DNA of 64,000 nt from JADZEM01 sp046328125 (GCA_046328125.1 JAXLXF010000032.1:15095-79094), one strand, 5' to 3'. Positions 8,098 through 16,579 are shown, counted from the first letter of the stretch. Notes: generated by a model not told the origin, from the letters alone. Made by a program: numbers and translations.

Positions 8098-9282
8098 ATG
8101 CTGGCGTTAGAAGGCATCCGCGTCCTGGACCTGACGCACGCGCTGGCCGGGCCATTCTGCACCTACCAGCTCCAGCTGCTCGGCGCCGACGTGGTGAAGG
8201 TCGAGCGGCCCGGCCTCGGCGATGACTTCCGCGATTTCGCGCGACTGCCCGGCTGGGACGCCAGCCCCTCGTTCATCGCGGTCAACGGCGGCAAGCGCTC
8301 GGTGACCGTCAACCTGAAGCACCCGGACGGCCAGGAGATCGTGCGGAAGATGGCCCGCGCCGCCGATGTGGTGGTCGAGAACTTCCGCCCCGGCACCGCT
8401 CGCGATCTGGGGTTGTCGTGGGACCAGCTCAAAGAGGTGAACCCGAAGCTGGTCTACTGCTCGATCTCTGGCTTCGGGCAGGAGGGCGAGATGAGCCGCT
8501 GGCCGGCCTTCGACCACACCATCCAGGCGATGGCCGGCATGATGTGGTCCGGCCGCGACGACGACACGCCCTCGCAGGGACGTAGCTTCAGCGTGGACTG
8601 CTTCACCGGTTACGTCGCGTACTCCTCGATCCTCTCCGGCCTCCTCCGGCGAGAGCGGACCGGCCAGGGCCAGTACCTGGACGTGGCGATGCTGGACGCC
8701 AGCATGGTCCTCCTGGCGGTCGGCAGCGTGCGCCAGATGATGACCGGCGACGCCATCTCGGCGGTCCAGCCGATCGTCCACGACCGCCCGACCGTCGCGC
8801 CGTACAGGACGACGGACGGGTGGATCTGGCTCTCTGCCAACTTTCAGAACCAGTACGAGGCGCTGTGCCGCGTCCTCGACGCGCCGGAGCTGGTGAGCGA
8901 TCCGCGCTTCAAGGACGTGCGCTCCCGCAACGCCAACTCAGCGGACTTGAAGGCCGAGCTGACGACCCGCATCACCGGCCGCTCGGCCGCCGAGCTGGAA
9001 GTACAGCTGATGGAGGCTGGCTGCCCGGCCTCGAAGGTCCGGACCACCGCCGACGTGCTCCAGCTGCCGCGCCTCCGCGAGCGCGACGTGCTGGTGAAAG
9101 CAGGCACGCCCGGCCGCGAGGAGCCGGTCACCCTCATCAACGCCGGCTTCGTGACCGGCGACGCCCAGCCGGGCGGGCGCGGCCCGATCCCGGCCCTCGG
9201 CCAGCACACCGACGAAGTCCTCCGGGAGCTTGGATACGGGGATGGAGAGATCGAAGGACTGCGGGCTGACAGCGCGATTTGA
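8098..9282 (+). CDS. CaiB/BaiF family CoA-transferase
   Basis: A complete family III CoA-transferase of 394 residues. Visible are GIRVLDLTHALAGPFCTYQL at the N-terminus, ENFRPGTARDLGL near 94-106, and SVDCFTGY, in which Asp167 matches the catalytic aspartate of formyl-CoA transferase by position. It lies 254 bp after the dehydratase-like pair on the same strand, separated by an R2 element. A pathway that activates an acid as a CoA ester before dehydration is plausible, but it is only suggested by proximity. It is a close relative of the truncated gene at 1-893. The ribosome-binding site is weak (GGGGTGGG). Confidence 0.92.
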   Translation: MLALEGIRVLDLTHALAGPFCTYQLQLLGADVVKVERPGLGDDFRDFARLPGWDASPSFIAVNGGKRSVTVNLKHPDGQEIVRKMARAADVVVENFRPGTARDLGLSWDQLKEVNPKLVYCSISGFGQEGEMSRWPAFDHTIQAMAGMMWSGRDDDTPSQGRSFSVDCFTGYVAYSSILSGLLRRERTGQGQYLDVAMLDASMVLLAVGSVRQMMTGDAISAVQPIVHDRPTVAPYRTTDGWIWLSANFQNQYEALCRVLDAPELVSDPRFKDVRSRNANSADLKAELTTRITGRSAAELEVQLMEAGCPASKVRTTADVLQLPRLRERDVLVKAGTPGREEPVTLINAGFVTGDAQPGGRGPIPALGQHTDEVLRELGYGDGEIEGLRADSAI

Positions 9283-9289
9283 GCCTGAA

Positions 9290-9338
9290 GACGGCCCTCA
9301 CCCCCCAACCCCCTCTCCCGCAAGCGGAAGAGGGGGAG
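9290..9338. repeat. R3 GC-rich repeat, left copy of an inverted pair
   Basis: GACGGCCCTCACC, a C/A-rich stretch and CCCTCTCCCGC-AAGC-GGAAGAGGGGG follow 8 bp after the CoA-transferase stop. The reverse complement occurs at 11265-11313, so the IS-bearing segment between them is bracketed by an inverted pair. Confidence 0.8.
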
Positions 9339-9408
9339 CAGGAGATCGTAGAGGGGTCACGAATAACGGTGACCTCTGAGACGATGTTGGAATGGCGTCC
9401 AACGGGTT

Positions 9409-9509
9409 CGTGAAGCGCGGCCATCCCGGCCGCTCCGGTGGAGTCACCCAGGTATTGTTCGTAGTGCCGATTGGTGCGCCCGGAGCGGCCAGGATGGCCG
9501 CGCTCCACG
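9409..9509. repeat. R2 palindromic element, long form, second copy
   Basis: 29-bp inverted arms (9409-9437 and 9481-9509, with two mismatches) surround a 43-nt centre. It is homologous over its length to the element at 7885-7989. The whole gap 9283-9601 holds one R3 and one R2 repeat and no gene. Confidence 0.8.
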
Positions 9510-9740
9510 GGCACGCCTTCGGCAGTCCCAATCTTCTCGACGGGATGAATAGAGGGGCGCTGCGGATGACGCCGATTGCGGCATCGTAGAGGTACGAGCC
9601 CATGCACGCGATGAACCTGGAAGCATGGCAGCGTGCCATAGAGGAGGACGGCGGCAGTCTCTGGGACGTGTACGTGCTCGACACGACCCGAGAAGATTGG
9701 CAGCGCCTCCTCGACTGGCTGCGCGGGTGCGGGTTGCCAC

Positions 9741-10846
9741 TACAGCGCCTTGCGTGAAAAGTGATCGTTTCGTCAAACTGTGGGTATGAAGGCGTATTCG
9801 CGGGATTTGCGGATTCGGGCGCTCGATGCGCTGGATCTGGGGACGCCCCGACCGGAGGTGATCCGGCTGTTTGGGGTTTCGACGGCGACCCTGACGCGGT
9901 GGCGTCGTCGGCAACGGGAGACGGGGAGTTTGGCCGAGTCGCCCCGGCCGGGTCCACCCGGCGTGAAGACGGTCGGCCTGGCGGCTGCGCTGGTGCCTCG
10001 CTTGCAGGAACACCCGGATGCGACGCTGGAAGAGCACTGCGTGTGGTGGGAGGCGAGCAGCGGCGTGCGGATCAGCCACGCGACGATGAGTCGGGCAATC
10101 ACCCGGCAGGTCGGCTGGACCCGGAAAAAGTCTCGGCGGGCCAGCGAACGCGACGAGACGAAGCGGGCGGTCTGGCGCGAGCAGGCCCGGGACGTCGACC
10201 CGGCGCGGTTCGTCTGGGTGGACGAGACCGGCAGCGACCTCGGGATGACCCGGCCCTACAGTCGGGCGCCACGTGGGCAGCGGCCTACGGCGACGTGCCT
10301 GGCCGGCGTGGGAAGAACCGGACCTCATCACGGCCCTGACCGTCGACGGCTTCGGGCCTGGCCTGCTGCTCGACGAGGCGATCGGCCGGGCCGCCTTCGA
10401 CGCCTACGTCATCCACCGCTGGCCCCGACCCTGAAGGCCGACCAGATCGTGGTCGTCGACAACCTGAAGGTCCACTACAGCGACCGCGCCAAGTCGGCGA
10501 TCGGCGCGGGCGCCCAGCTCTGGTACCTGCCGGCCTACTCACCCGACCTCACCCCCATCGAGGAGGCCTTCTCGAAGTTCAAAGGCGTCCTGCGGACCAG
10601 CGCACCCCGCACCGTCGAGGCCCACAGCACCGCCGTCTGGGCCGCCCTCCGCACGATCACCTCACAGGATGCCGCCGGCTGGATCGCCCACGCCGGTTAC
10701 GGCCCCCGCCGACGCCGACCCAAGCGCTCACCACGCCGCCGCCCGGCACCGCTCCCGCCCTCGCGCTTCCCAGACGCCCCACCCGTCATCACGCTTCAGG
10801 TGCCGACCCCCATCCTCTTCGATCACCTTTGGTGAAATCCGCTGTA
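9741..10846 (+). mobile_element. IS630-type insertion sequence with TA target duplication
   Basis: The element is bounded by TA dinucleotides at 9741-9742 and 10845-10846, as IS630/Tc1-type elements are. Terminal inverted repeats of about 27 bp match at roughly 20 positions: both ends read TACAGCG inward and carry GTGATCG 13 bp later. It carries one transposase gene. Its insertion point and effect are described under the split gene. Confidence 0.88.
9786..10835 (+). pseudogene. IS630 family transposase with three compensating frameshifts
   Basis: The frame starts MKAYSRDLRIRALDALDLG with a helix-turn-helix region, then FVWVDETGSD (first DDE aspartate), VVVDNLKVHY (second aspartate) and PIEEAFSKFK (glutamate). 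Between 10281 and about 10430 the translated frame is nonsense. The family sequence instead continues in the second frame (AYGDVPGRRGKNRT) and then the third (LITALTVDGFGPGLLLDEA), before returning to the first at LAPTLKADQ. Each switch is explained by one missing base: near 10283, near 10322 and near 10420. The net loss is 3, so the frame stays open, but about 50 residues of the catalytic core are scrambled. It is probably inactive unless these are sequencing errors. Confidence 0.8.
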
Positions 10847-11264
10847 TCTCTTGAGCATGGTGGGACGCCCGAGCCATTGCCCCAGGATGTTGGCGTCATC
10901 TTCGATGGGCGAGATGCCGAATCGATGTCATACACGCTGTTCATCGATCGCGAGGGAATGGGTGTAAACACGCACTTCTTCATCGAGGATGAGATCGAGT
11001 TGGATATCGGCCCGCGTGACTTCCACAGCGAGACCGATCTGGCTCGCTTACGGGACTTCCTGACCGGCATCGCCAAACTGCTCGGCAAGACGGTGCTTGT
11101 GACGCCAGAGAACACTCAGCAGTATCCGTTCTTCGAGATCGACCCGGATGGTGTCACGCGATTCTGCGTCGGGTGATGACCGGACAGCCGGCGCAATCTC
11201 TGGAAGCGCCACCTTCAGTCCTCGATCCATTCCGATAGAGAGGGAGCGCCAGACCAGGATCGTC

Positions 11265-11313
11265 TCCTCCTCTTCCGCTTGCGGGAGAGGGGGTTGGGGG
11301 GTGAGGGCCGTCT
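11265..11313. repeat. R3 GC-rich repeat, right copy of an inverted pair
   Basis: This is the reverse complement of the copy at 9290-9338, with the shared core CTTCCGCTTGCGGGAGAGGG and GGTGAGGGCCGTC. It ends just before the stop of the SDR gene at 11330 and could act as a terminator hairpin for either strand. Confidence 0.8.
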
Positions 11314-11329
11314 CCAAAGGCGGGGACTC

Positions 11330-12079
11330 CTACAGGGTCAACCCCACGCTCGAACCGCCGTCCACGAACAACGTCTGGCCGGTGATGTAGGACGCGTCGT
11401 CGCTGACCAGGAAGGCGTGCGCCGCCGCGATCTCGTCCGGGCTGGCGAACCGCTTCAGCGGGATGCGCTGCATGATGCTCTCGCGGATGTTGTCCGGGAT
11501 GCCGGCCGTCATCCGCGTGTCCGTGCCGCCCGGCGCCACGCAGTTCACCCGGATGCCGTAGCGGCTCCACTCCAGCGCCAGCGTCCGCGTCAGCCCGATC
11601 AATCCCGCCTTCGACGCCGAGTAGTTCGCTTGCCCCACGTTGCCGAGCGCCGAGATCGACGCCGTGTTCACGATCCGGCCGTCGTTCTGCTCGCGCATGA
11701 TCGGCTGGACCGCCTGCGCGCACAAGAACGAGCCTTTCAAGTTCACGTCCAGGACCGCGTCCCAGTTCGCCTCGGTCATCCGGGCCGCCATCGCGTCGCG
11801 GTTGATGCCGGCGTTGTTGATCAGGATGTCGATGCGGCCCAGTTGCTCGTGGGCCTGCTTGACGATCCGCGCCACGTCGTCGGCGTTGCTGACGTCGCCG
11901 GCCAGCGCCAGCGCCTCGCCACCACTCGACGTAATCGCGCCGACCGTCTCGGCGAGGCTGTCCTCCGCCAGATCGACCACTACCAGCCGCGCGCCCTCGG
12001 AGGCTAGCCGCCGCGCCGTCGCCGCCCCGATCCCGTTCGCCGCCCCGGTCACGATGGCGACCTTCCCTGACAATCGCAT
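11330..12079 (-). CDS. SDR family oxidoreductase (FabG-like 3-oxoacyl reductase)
   Basis: A 249-residue classical short-chain dehydrogenase that would reduce a 3-oxoacyl thioester, or oxidise a 3-hydroxyacyl one, with NAD(P). The nucleotide motif TGAANGIG is at 11-18 and NNAG at 88-91. The catalytic set is Asn113, Ser141, Tyr153 and Lys157 (YSASK). The C-terminus has GQTLFVDGG. An AGGAG site precedes the ATG by about 9 bases. It is the last gene of an operon with a MaoC hydratase 11 bp upstream and an acyl-CoA ligase before that. Together these could activate an acid, hydrate its enoyl-CoA and oxidise the product. Confidence 0.93.
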   Translation of the reverse strand: MRLSGKVAIVTGAANGIGAATARRLASEGARLVVVDLAEDSLAETVGAITSSGGEALALAGDVSNADDVARIVKQAHEQLGRIDILINNAGINRDAMAARMTEANWDAVLDVNLKGSFLCAQAVQPIMREQNDGRIVNTASISALGNVGQANYSASKAGLIGLTRTLALEWSRYGIRVNCVAPGGTDTRMTAGIPDNIRESIMQRIPLKRFASPDEIAAAHAFLVSDDASYITGQTLFVDGGSSVGLTL

Positions 12080-12090
12080 CTCGCTCGCTC

Positions 12091-12567
12091 CTACTGCTCG
12101 ACTGACTTCTCGGTTGGGCGGCGCCGCAGCATCACGACCTCTTGCCCTTCGATCACCGTCTCGTCGCGCTGGTTGACGATTCGGATCGAGAACGTGACGA
12201 TGCCCCGATCTCCCCGGCTGCTCTCCCGCGCGCTCACCACTTCCATGGTCAGGTGGATCGTGTCGCCCGGCTTGACCACGCCCACGAACTTGCGGGTGAT
12301 CTCCAGCAGCGCCAGCGTGGTGCCGACGAACCAGCCGGTCTGGTTGACCAGCCCGGTCCCCACCGAGACGACCAGCATCCCGTGGGCGATCCGCCCGCCG
12401 AACGGCGTGGACTGGCCGTACACCTCGTCGGTGTGCAGCGGGTTGAAGTCGCCGGACAGCCCCGCGAAGCTCACGATGTCGGCCTCGGTGATCGTCCGCC
12501 GACTGGTGACGAGCACCTCGCCAACCGCGAAATCCTCGAAGTAGCGACCGCTGGTCGTCTGGCTCAA
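12091..12567 (-). CDS. MaoC-family (R)-specific enoyl-CoA hydratase
   Basis: A 158-residue hot-dog-fold protein. The catalytic loop GDFNPLHTD (Asp and His of the MaoC active site) and FGGRIAHGMLV are intact, so enoyl-CoA hydratase activity is expected. I place the start at the TTG at 12567 because GGAGG lies 8 bases upstream; the alternative GTG at 12585 would put that site inside the gene. It lies between the acyl-CoA ligase and the SDR reductase, in an order that fits a short beta-oxidation-like route. Confidence 0.9.
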   Translation of the reverse strand: MSQTTSGRYFEDFAVGEVLVTSRRTITEADIVSFAGLSGDFNPLHTDEVYGQSTPFGGRIAHGMLVVSVGTGLVNQTGWFVGTTLALLEITRKFVGVVKPGDTIHLTMEVVSARESSRGDRGIVTFSIRIVNQRDETVIEGQEVVMLRRRPTEKSVEQ

Positions 12568-12631
12568 CGCTGCTGCCTCCAACACGCTCGTACGGATCAG
12601 GGTCTCGATTGAAAGCTCAGATACGGCGCGG

Positions 12632-14206
12632 TCAAGGCGTGCCGTGCGCCGCCCGCTCGCGCTCCACCAGCACCCTCCTGAGAATCTTTCCCGACGGCGA
12701 GCGCGGGATCGCCTCGACGATCTCGACGGCCCGGACCCGCTTGTACGGCGCGACCCGCTCGGCCACGAACGCCATCAACTGGTCCGCCGTCGTGGCGTCG
12801 TTGAGCACCACGAACGCCTTCGGGATCTCGCCGGCCTCGTCGTCCGGGCTCGGCACGACCGCCGCGTCCACCACGGCCGGGTGCGTCCCCAGCACCGCCT
12901 CGAGCTCGGCCGGCGCCACCTGATACGCCTTGTACTTGATGATCTCCTTCACCCGGTCGGCGATGTACAGGTACCCCTGGGCGTCGGCGTACCCAACGTC
13001 GCCGGTGTGCAGCCAGCCGTCCGGCTCGACGGTGCTGGCGGTCGCATCGGGGTTGTTCAGGTAGCCGGCCATCACCTGCGGGCCGCGCACGAGGATCTCG
13101 CCGGTCTGCCCGGCCCCAAGCCGCTCGCCGGTCGCCAGCTCCACGATGACGGCCTCGGTGCTCGGCGCCAGCTGCCCCACCGAGCCGCGCCGCCGCCCCT
13201 CCGAGCCGACCAGCATCGTGGCGATCGGCCCGGTCGCCTCGGTCATGCCGTACCCCTGCCGCACCACGCACCGTAGCCGCTCGGCCGCCAGCTGCTCCGC
13301 CTCCGGCCCGAGCGGGGCCGCCGCGCAAAGGATCGAGCGCAGGCTGGAGAGGTCGTAGCGGTCGAGGTCTGGGCAGCGCGCCAGGTCGTTCAGGACCGGC
13401 GGCGTCAGGAACGCGCTGCTGATCCGGTGCTGCTGGATCGCCCCCAGGAAGCCGTGCAGGTCGTACCGGCCCATCACCACGATGGGGGCGCCGGCGTACA
13501 GCCCGAGGTTCAGGATGCCGTGCAGCCCGACGACGTGGAAGAACGGCGAGATCGCCACCAGCACGTCGGTGTCTCGCGCGAGATCGCCAGCGTGGAGCTG
13601 ATAGAGGGCGGCGATCAGGTTGCGGTGGGTCAGCATCACGCCTTTCGGCAGGCCGGTCGTGCCGCTGGAGTAGAGAACGAGCGCCGTGTCCCGAGCCGGC
13701 TCGACAGAAAGCGCTGGCGGGTCGCGGCGCTCCTCGACCAGCGCGGCGAGCGAGGTCAGCCCCTCGGCGTCGCCGCTCAGCCCGAACACCTCCGAGATGT
13801 CGGTCAGGCGGGCCGCCTCAGCCACGCGGTCCAGCACCTGGGGGGCAGCAAACAGGAAGCGCGGCCGGGCGTCCGCCAGCTCCTGCTCCATCTCACGGAG
13901 GGTGAACAGCGGGTTCATCGTGACCACGACGCCGCCAGCGCGCCAGACGGCGTGGGCCGCGACGGCATACTCGGCGGAGTTGAAGCCGCAGACCGCGACC
14001 GCGTCGCCGGGACGGAGGCCGCGCGCCGCCAGTGCCCCGGCCGCCGCGTCCACCGCCCGACACAGCTCGCCGCCGGTCAGGGCCGTGCCGGTCGCCGCCT
14101 CGACGATGACCGGCTGCTCGGGCTGCCGGCGAGCGCGCGCCAGCACGAACGTGCTGAAGTCGATCTCGGGGATCTGGAGATCGGGGAGCGGACTGCGGAC
14201 GATCAC
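12632..14206 (-). CDS. AMP-forming acyl-CoA ligase (4-coumarate/long-chain type)
   Basis: A 524-residue ANL-superfamily ligase that activates a carboxylic acid to its CoA ester through an acyl adenylate. Motifs run in order: LVLYSSGTTGLPKGVM (phosphate loop), GYGMTEATGP, LHTGDVGY, YIADRVKEIIKYKAYQVAP (hinge) and PRSPSGKILRR, with the C-terminal catalytic lysine. The start is the GTG at 14206. No good ribosome-binding site is visible, because a probable -10 box (TACTAT, 14213-14218 on the minus strand) lies only a few bases upstream, so the message may be nearly leaderless. The gene heads the operon with MaoC and SDR. The acid is not identifiable from sequence. Confidence 0.9.
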   Translation of the reverse strand: MIVRSPLPDLQIPEIDFSTFVLARARRQPEQPVIVEAATGTALTGGELCRAVDAAAGALAARGLRPGDAVAVCGFNSAEYAVAAHAVWRAGGVVVTMNPLFTLREMEQELADARPRFLFAAPQVLDRVAEAARLTDISEVFGLSGDAEGLTSLAALVEERRDPPALSVEPARDTALVLYSSGTTGLPKGVMLTHRNLIAALYQLHAGDLARDTDVLVAISPFFHVVGLHGILNLGLYAGAPIVVMGRYDLHGFLGAIQQHRISSAFLTPPVLNDLARCPDLDRYDLSSLRSILCAAAPLGPEAEQLAAERLRCVVRQGYGMTEATGPIATMLVGSEGRRRGSVGQLAPSTEAVIVELATGERLGAGQTGEILVRGPQVMAGYLNNPDATASTVEPDGWLHTGDVGYADAQGYLYIADRVKEIIKYKAYQVAPAELEAVLGTHPAVVDAAVVPSPDDEAGEIPKAFVVLNDATTADQLMAFVAERVAPYKRVRAVEIVEAIPRSPSGKILRRVLVERERAAHGTP

Positions 14207-14216
14207 GCGGCAATAG

Positions 14217-14237
14217 TAGATCAAACGCTCGATTGAC
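14217..14237. promoter_or_regulatory. TCAATC-type operator over the acyl-CoA ligase promoter
   Basis: On the minus strand the site reads GTCAATCGAGCGTTTGATC and aligns with the site at 2812 (GTCAATCAAGCGATTGCTT). It abuts TACTAT at 14213-14218, a likely -10 box for the ligase operon, so a bound regulator would block transcription. Related sites are at 5269 and 30349. Confidence 0.5.
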
Positions 14238-14264
14238 GACGAGCCTGCCGCCCGAGCGTCCGTG

Positions 14265-14373
14265 GGTTGAAACCCACGTCTACCATCAGATGTCGCTCTG
14301 CGACAGGTTGGCGTGCTTCGGCGTCGCAGCGCGACGCCATGAATGTAGGCGGGGGATTCATCCCCCGACGAGG
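14265..14373. repeat. R4 repeat, 109-bp multi-hairpin element, copy 2
   Basis: This is the same length and order of palindromes as the copy at 5130-5238, with about ten substitutions. It again lies in a divergent gap upstream of a plus-strand catabolic gene and ends about 90 bp before the start at 14465. Confidence 0.85.
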
Positions 14374-14464
14374 CTGTCGATGTCGAGGTGCCCAACGTCG
14401 GTCGCGCAGACGAGCCACCCGCCCCCCACCGACAGCCAGCTATCATCGAATCAGGGAGGCAGCG

Positions 14465-15649
14465 ATGAAGATCACCGACGTGCGGGCGATGCTGCTCACC
14501 GCCCCGATCCCCAAAGAGCACCAGTACACCAGCGACCTCGGCACCGTCGTCAGCCAGAGCACGGCCATCGTCGTGATCGAGACCGACGAGGGCATCACCG
14601 GCTACGGCGAGGCGAAAGGCACGCCCGTCGTGATGAAGGGGCTGGTCGAGCACCACCTCCGGCCGCTCCTGCTCGGCGAAGACCCGACCCGGCCGGCCTA
14701 CCTCTGGGAGAAGATGTTCAACGGCTCACGGGTCGGGCTGGCCCTCTACTACGGCCGCTCGATGGCCGTGCCAGAGGCGCCCGGCAACCTGATGTGCGCC
14801 ATCAGCGGCGTGGACGTGGCCCTCTGGGACGTCGCCGGCAAGGCCAGGGGCGTGCCGATCTACAAGCTGCTCGGCGGCGAGGTCCGCTCGCGGATCCGGG
14901 CCTACGCCAGCGGCGGCCACGGCTGGCTCGGCGAGATCGGCGACCAGTTTCTCGGCTACGTCGAGAAGGGGTTCACCGCCTGCAAGATGCGCATCGGCGG
15001 CAAGGACCACCCGAAGATGGTGGCCGGGTCGGCGGCCAGGATCAAGGAGGCGCGCGAGGCCGTGGGGCCAGACGTGCAGATCATGCTGGACGCCCACGGG
15101 AGCACCGGCGTGACCGAGGCGATCAAGCTCGCCCGCGAAGTCGAGCAGTACGACGTCGCCTGGTACGAGGAGCCGGTCATCTACCACAACTTCCCGGGCA
15201 TGGCCGAGGTCCGCCGCGCGACCAGCATCCCGATCGCGACGGGCGAAGACCTGTACGGCCGGCACGCCTTCCGCGACCTCGGGCTGGCCCGCGCCGCCGA
15301 CATCTGGCAGCCAGACACGGCGATGGCCGGCGGCATCACCGAGATGGTGCGCATCGCCGGCCTGGCCTCGTCGATGGAGGTCCAGCTCGCGCCCCACTGC
15401 TGGGGCAGCGCCTTCCTCTGGGCTGCCAGCCTCCAGCTCGCCGGCGCCCTGCCGAGCTACTACATCTTCGAGTTCGGCCAGGCGTACAGCCCCCTGCTCT
15501 ACGAGCTGGTCACCAGGCCGGTCAAGGTCGAGAAGGACGGCTACGTCGAGATCCCGAGCGGACCGGGGCTCGGCGTGGAGATCGTACCAGACGCCGAGAA
15601 GCGCTTCCCGTTCGACGGCGCCGCTGCCGAGCGCAAGGCCCTGATCTAG
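14465..15649 (+). CDS. Mandelate racemase/muconate-lactonizing enzyme family protein
   Basis: A 394-residue enolase-superfamily enzyme that would abstract the alpha proton of a carboxylate, typically a sugar acid dehydratase or racemase. The residues point to the mandelate racemase subgroup: Lys174-x-Arg176, metal ligands Asp209, Glu236 and Glu261, and the Asp284/His311 dyad (PHCWGS). The capping domain N-terminus (DEGITGYGEA) is intact. The ATG at 14465 is chosen because GGGAGG lies 6 bases upstream; the frame is open further back only through the R4 repeat. The substrate cannot be told from the sequence. Confidence 0.9.
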   Translation: MKITDVRAMLLTAPIPKEHQYTSDLGTVVSQSTAIVVIETDEGITGYGEAKGTPVVMKGLVEHHLRPLLLGEDPTRPAYLWEKMFNGSRVGLALYYGRSMAVPEAPGNLMCAISGVDVALWDVAGKARGVPIYKLLGGEVRSRIRAYASGGHGWLGEIGDQFLGYVEKGFTACKMRIGGKDHPKMVAGSAARIKEAREAVGPDVQIMLDAHGSTGVTEAIKLAREVEQYDVAWYEEPVIYHNFPGMAEVRRATSIPIATGEDLYGRHAFRDLGLARAADIWQPDTAMAGGITEMVRIAGLASSMEVQLAPHCWGSAFLWAASLQLAGALPSYYIFEFGQAYSPLLYELVTRPVKVEKDGYVEIPSGPGLGVEIVPDAEKRFPFDGAAAERKALI

Positions 15650-15666
15650 CAGCCCGATCGCCGGCC

Positions 15667-15702
15667 GGTGGACGGAGGCGGGCACGTACCCATCCGTCCA
15701 CC
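15667..15702. terminator. Hairpin between convergent genes
   Basis: Perfect 10-bp arms GGTGGACGGA and TCCGTCCACC with a 16-nt loop lie between the stops of the enolase-superfamily gene and the DUF3455-like gene. There is no T-run, so termination is inferred only from position and structure. Confidence 0.5.
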
Positions 15703-15728
15703 GTCTACTGTCCACCATCCAGACGAGG

Positions 15729-16337
15729 CTACTCGTCGTCCTCGTCCGCGTGCTCGTGACCCTTTCCGGCGGCCCGGTAGAAGTAGTAGTCGGCCGTGTA
15801 CTGGACGTTGCGCGCTGCTCCCACCGACGACGCGTCACAGCCGCTCGACGGCGCCAGCCCGCCGGTCGTGTTCACGCGCTGGATGTACGTCGTGTGGGTG
15901 AGCCGGTCGCCGTCCGGACCCTTCGTCGTGGACGTCGCCTTCAGCAGAAGCCATGGAATCGCGCTCGGCGAGACCGTCACGCCGTCCACCCGTGCCGCGA
16001 CGACAGTGCTGCCGTCTCGATATTTCCAGGTCGGGCCGGCGTAGTGGGTCACGATCTGCTTGCCATGCTCGTCCACGAGCGTCGCGGCCGGCGCCACGAG
16101 CGTCCAGGCGTAGCTGGTCGACGTCTGCTGGCAGGTGTAGTTCTGGGTGCCAGTAGCATGGCCCTTCAGGAACGGGACGTTCCCAGCGGGAGCCTGGATT
16201 CTTGCCGGAACGCTTGGCGGTGTGACGTTCGCGGCGAACGCAAGCCCCGGCAGCAGCGCGGGCACGGCCAGGGCCGCGACGACGATGCTTTTGGCGACAA
16301 CCCGATTCAGGATTCCGGCCGGCGACATGGACGTCAT
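15729..16337 (-). CDS. DUF3455-like secreted protein
   Basis: A 202-residue protein with an N-terminal signal peptide (residues 1 to about 35, ending near LPGLAFAA). The body matches the DUF3455 pattern as I know it: QAPAGNVPFLKGHATGTQNY, then HYAGPTWKYRDGSTVVA, IPWLLLKA, a TTYIQRVNTTGGLAP region, and YTADYYFYRA near the end. The tail is acidic and histidine-rich (GHEHADEDDE). The start at 16337 has GGGAG about 7 bases upstream. The function of the family is not known to me. The gene stands alone, facing away from the ABC operon terminator. Confidence 0.82.
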   Translation of the reverse strand: MTSMSPAGILNRVVAKSIVVAALAVPALLPGLAFAANVTPPSVPARIQAPAGNVPFLKGHATGTQNYTCQQTSTSYAWTLVAPAATLVDEHGKQIVTHYAGPTWKYRDGSTVVAARVDGVTVSPSAIPWLLLKATSTTKGPDGDRLTHTTYIQRVNTTGGLAPSSGCDASSVGAARNVQYTADYYFYRAAGKGHEHADEDDE

Positions 16338-16543
16338 CTGTCTCTCCCAACGTCTGGCTCTGTCGCGGTCCGCCGACGCTTCGGTGGCCGCGACGCCTTC
16401 ACGACACCAGCGTAGGGCCGCCCCGAGATTGACACATGTCCCAACCGGAAGATTTCTGGCAGCGCCCGGACGACCGGCCGAGTATCTAGAACTGGCTACA
16501 CGGCGCCCGTCGTGCACATCGCCGCCGACGGCAGTGAACGAGA

Positions 16544-16579
16544 GAGGCCACGGTCACCGCTGCTGGTGACCGTGGCCTC
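16544..16579 (-). terminator. Strong hairpin downstream of the ABC permease
   Basis: A perfect 15-bp stem (GAGGCCACGGTCACC and its complement) with a 6-nt loop lies 58 bp past the permease stop at 16637. It has no adjacent T-run in the direction of transcription. It is probably the end of the ATPase/binding-protein/permease transcript. Confidence 0.55.

Larger units (their letters stand above)
9602..11176 (+). pseudogene. Small gene of unknown function split by an IS630-type element
   Basis: Codons 9602-9742 encode MHAMNLEAWQRAIEEDGG and onward, preceded by GAGGT about 8 bases upstream. The frame is interrupted at the TA of codon CTA (9740-9742). After the right TA of the element, 10847-11176 continues in the same frame as SLEHGGTPEPLPQDVGVIFD to FCVG and a stop. 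Removing 9743-10846 gives an uninterrupted 156-residue protein, acidic and probably cytosolic, that I do not recognise. As it stands, the 5' part would yield a 51-residue peptide ending at 9757. The 3' part retains an open frame from a start at 10829 but lacks its own clear ribosome-binding site. Confidence 0.85.

Noticed and set aside
10281..10430. Programmed frameshift in the IS630 transposase
   Set aside because: Three separate switches caused by three missing bases are needed; a single slippery site, as used by some IS elements, cannot explain them.
12644..14656. Long antisense and upstream-extended frames around the acyl-CoA ligase
   Set aside because: They cross the R4 repeat or lie opposite conserved ligase motifs; only the frame from 14206 has family content.
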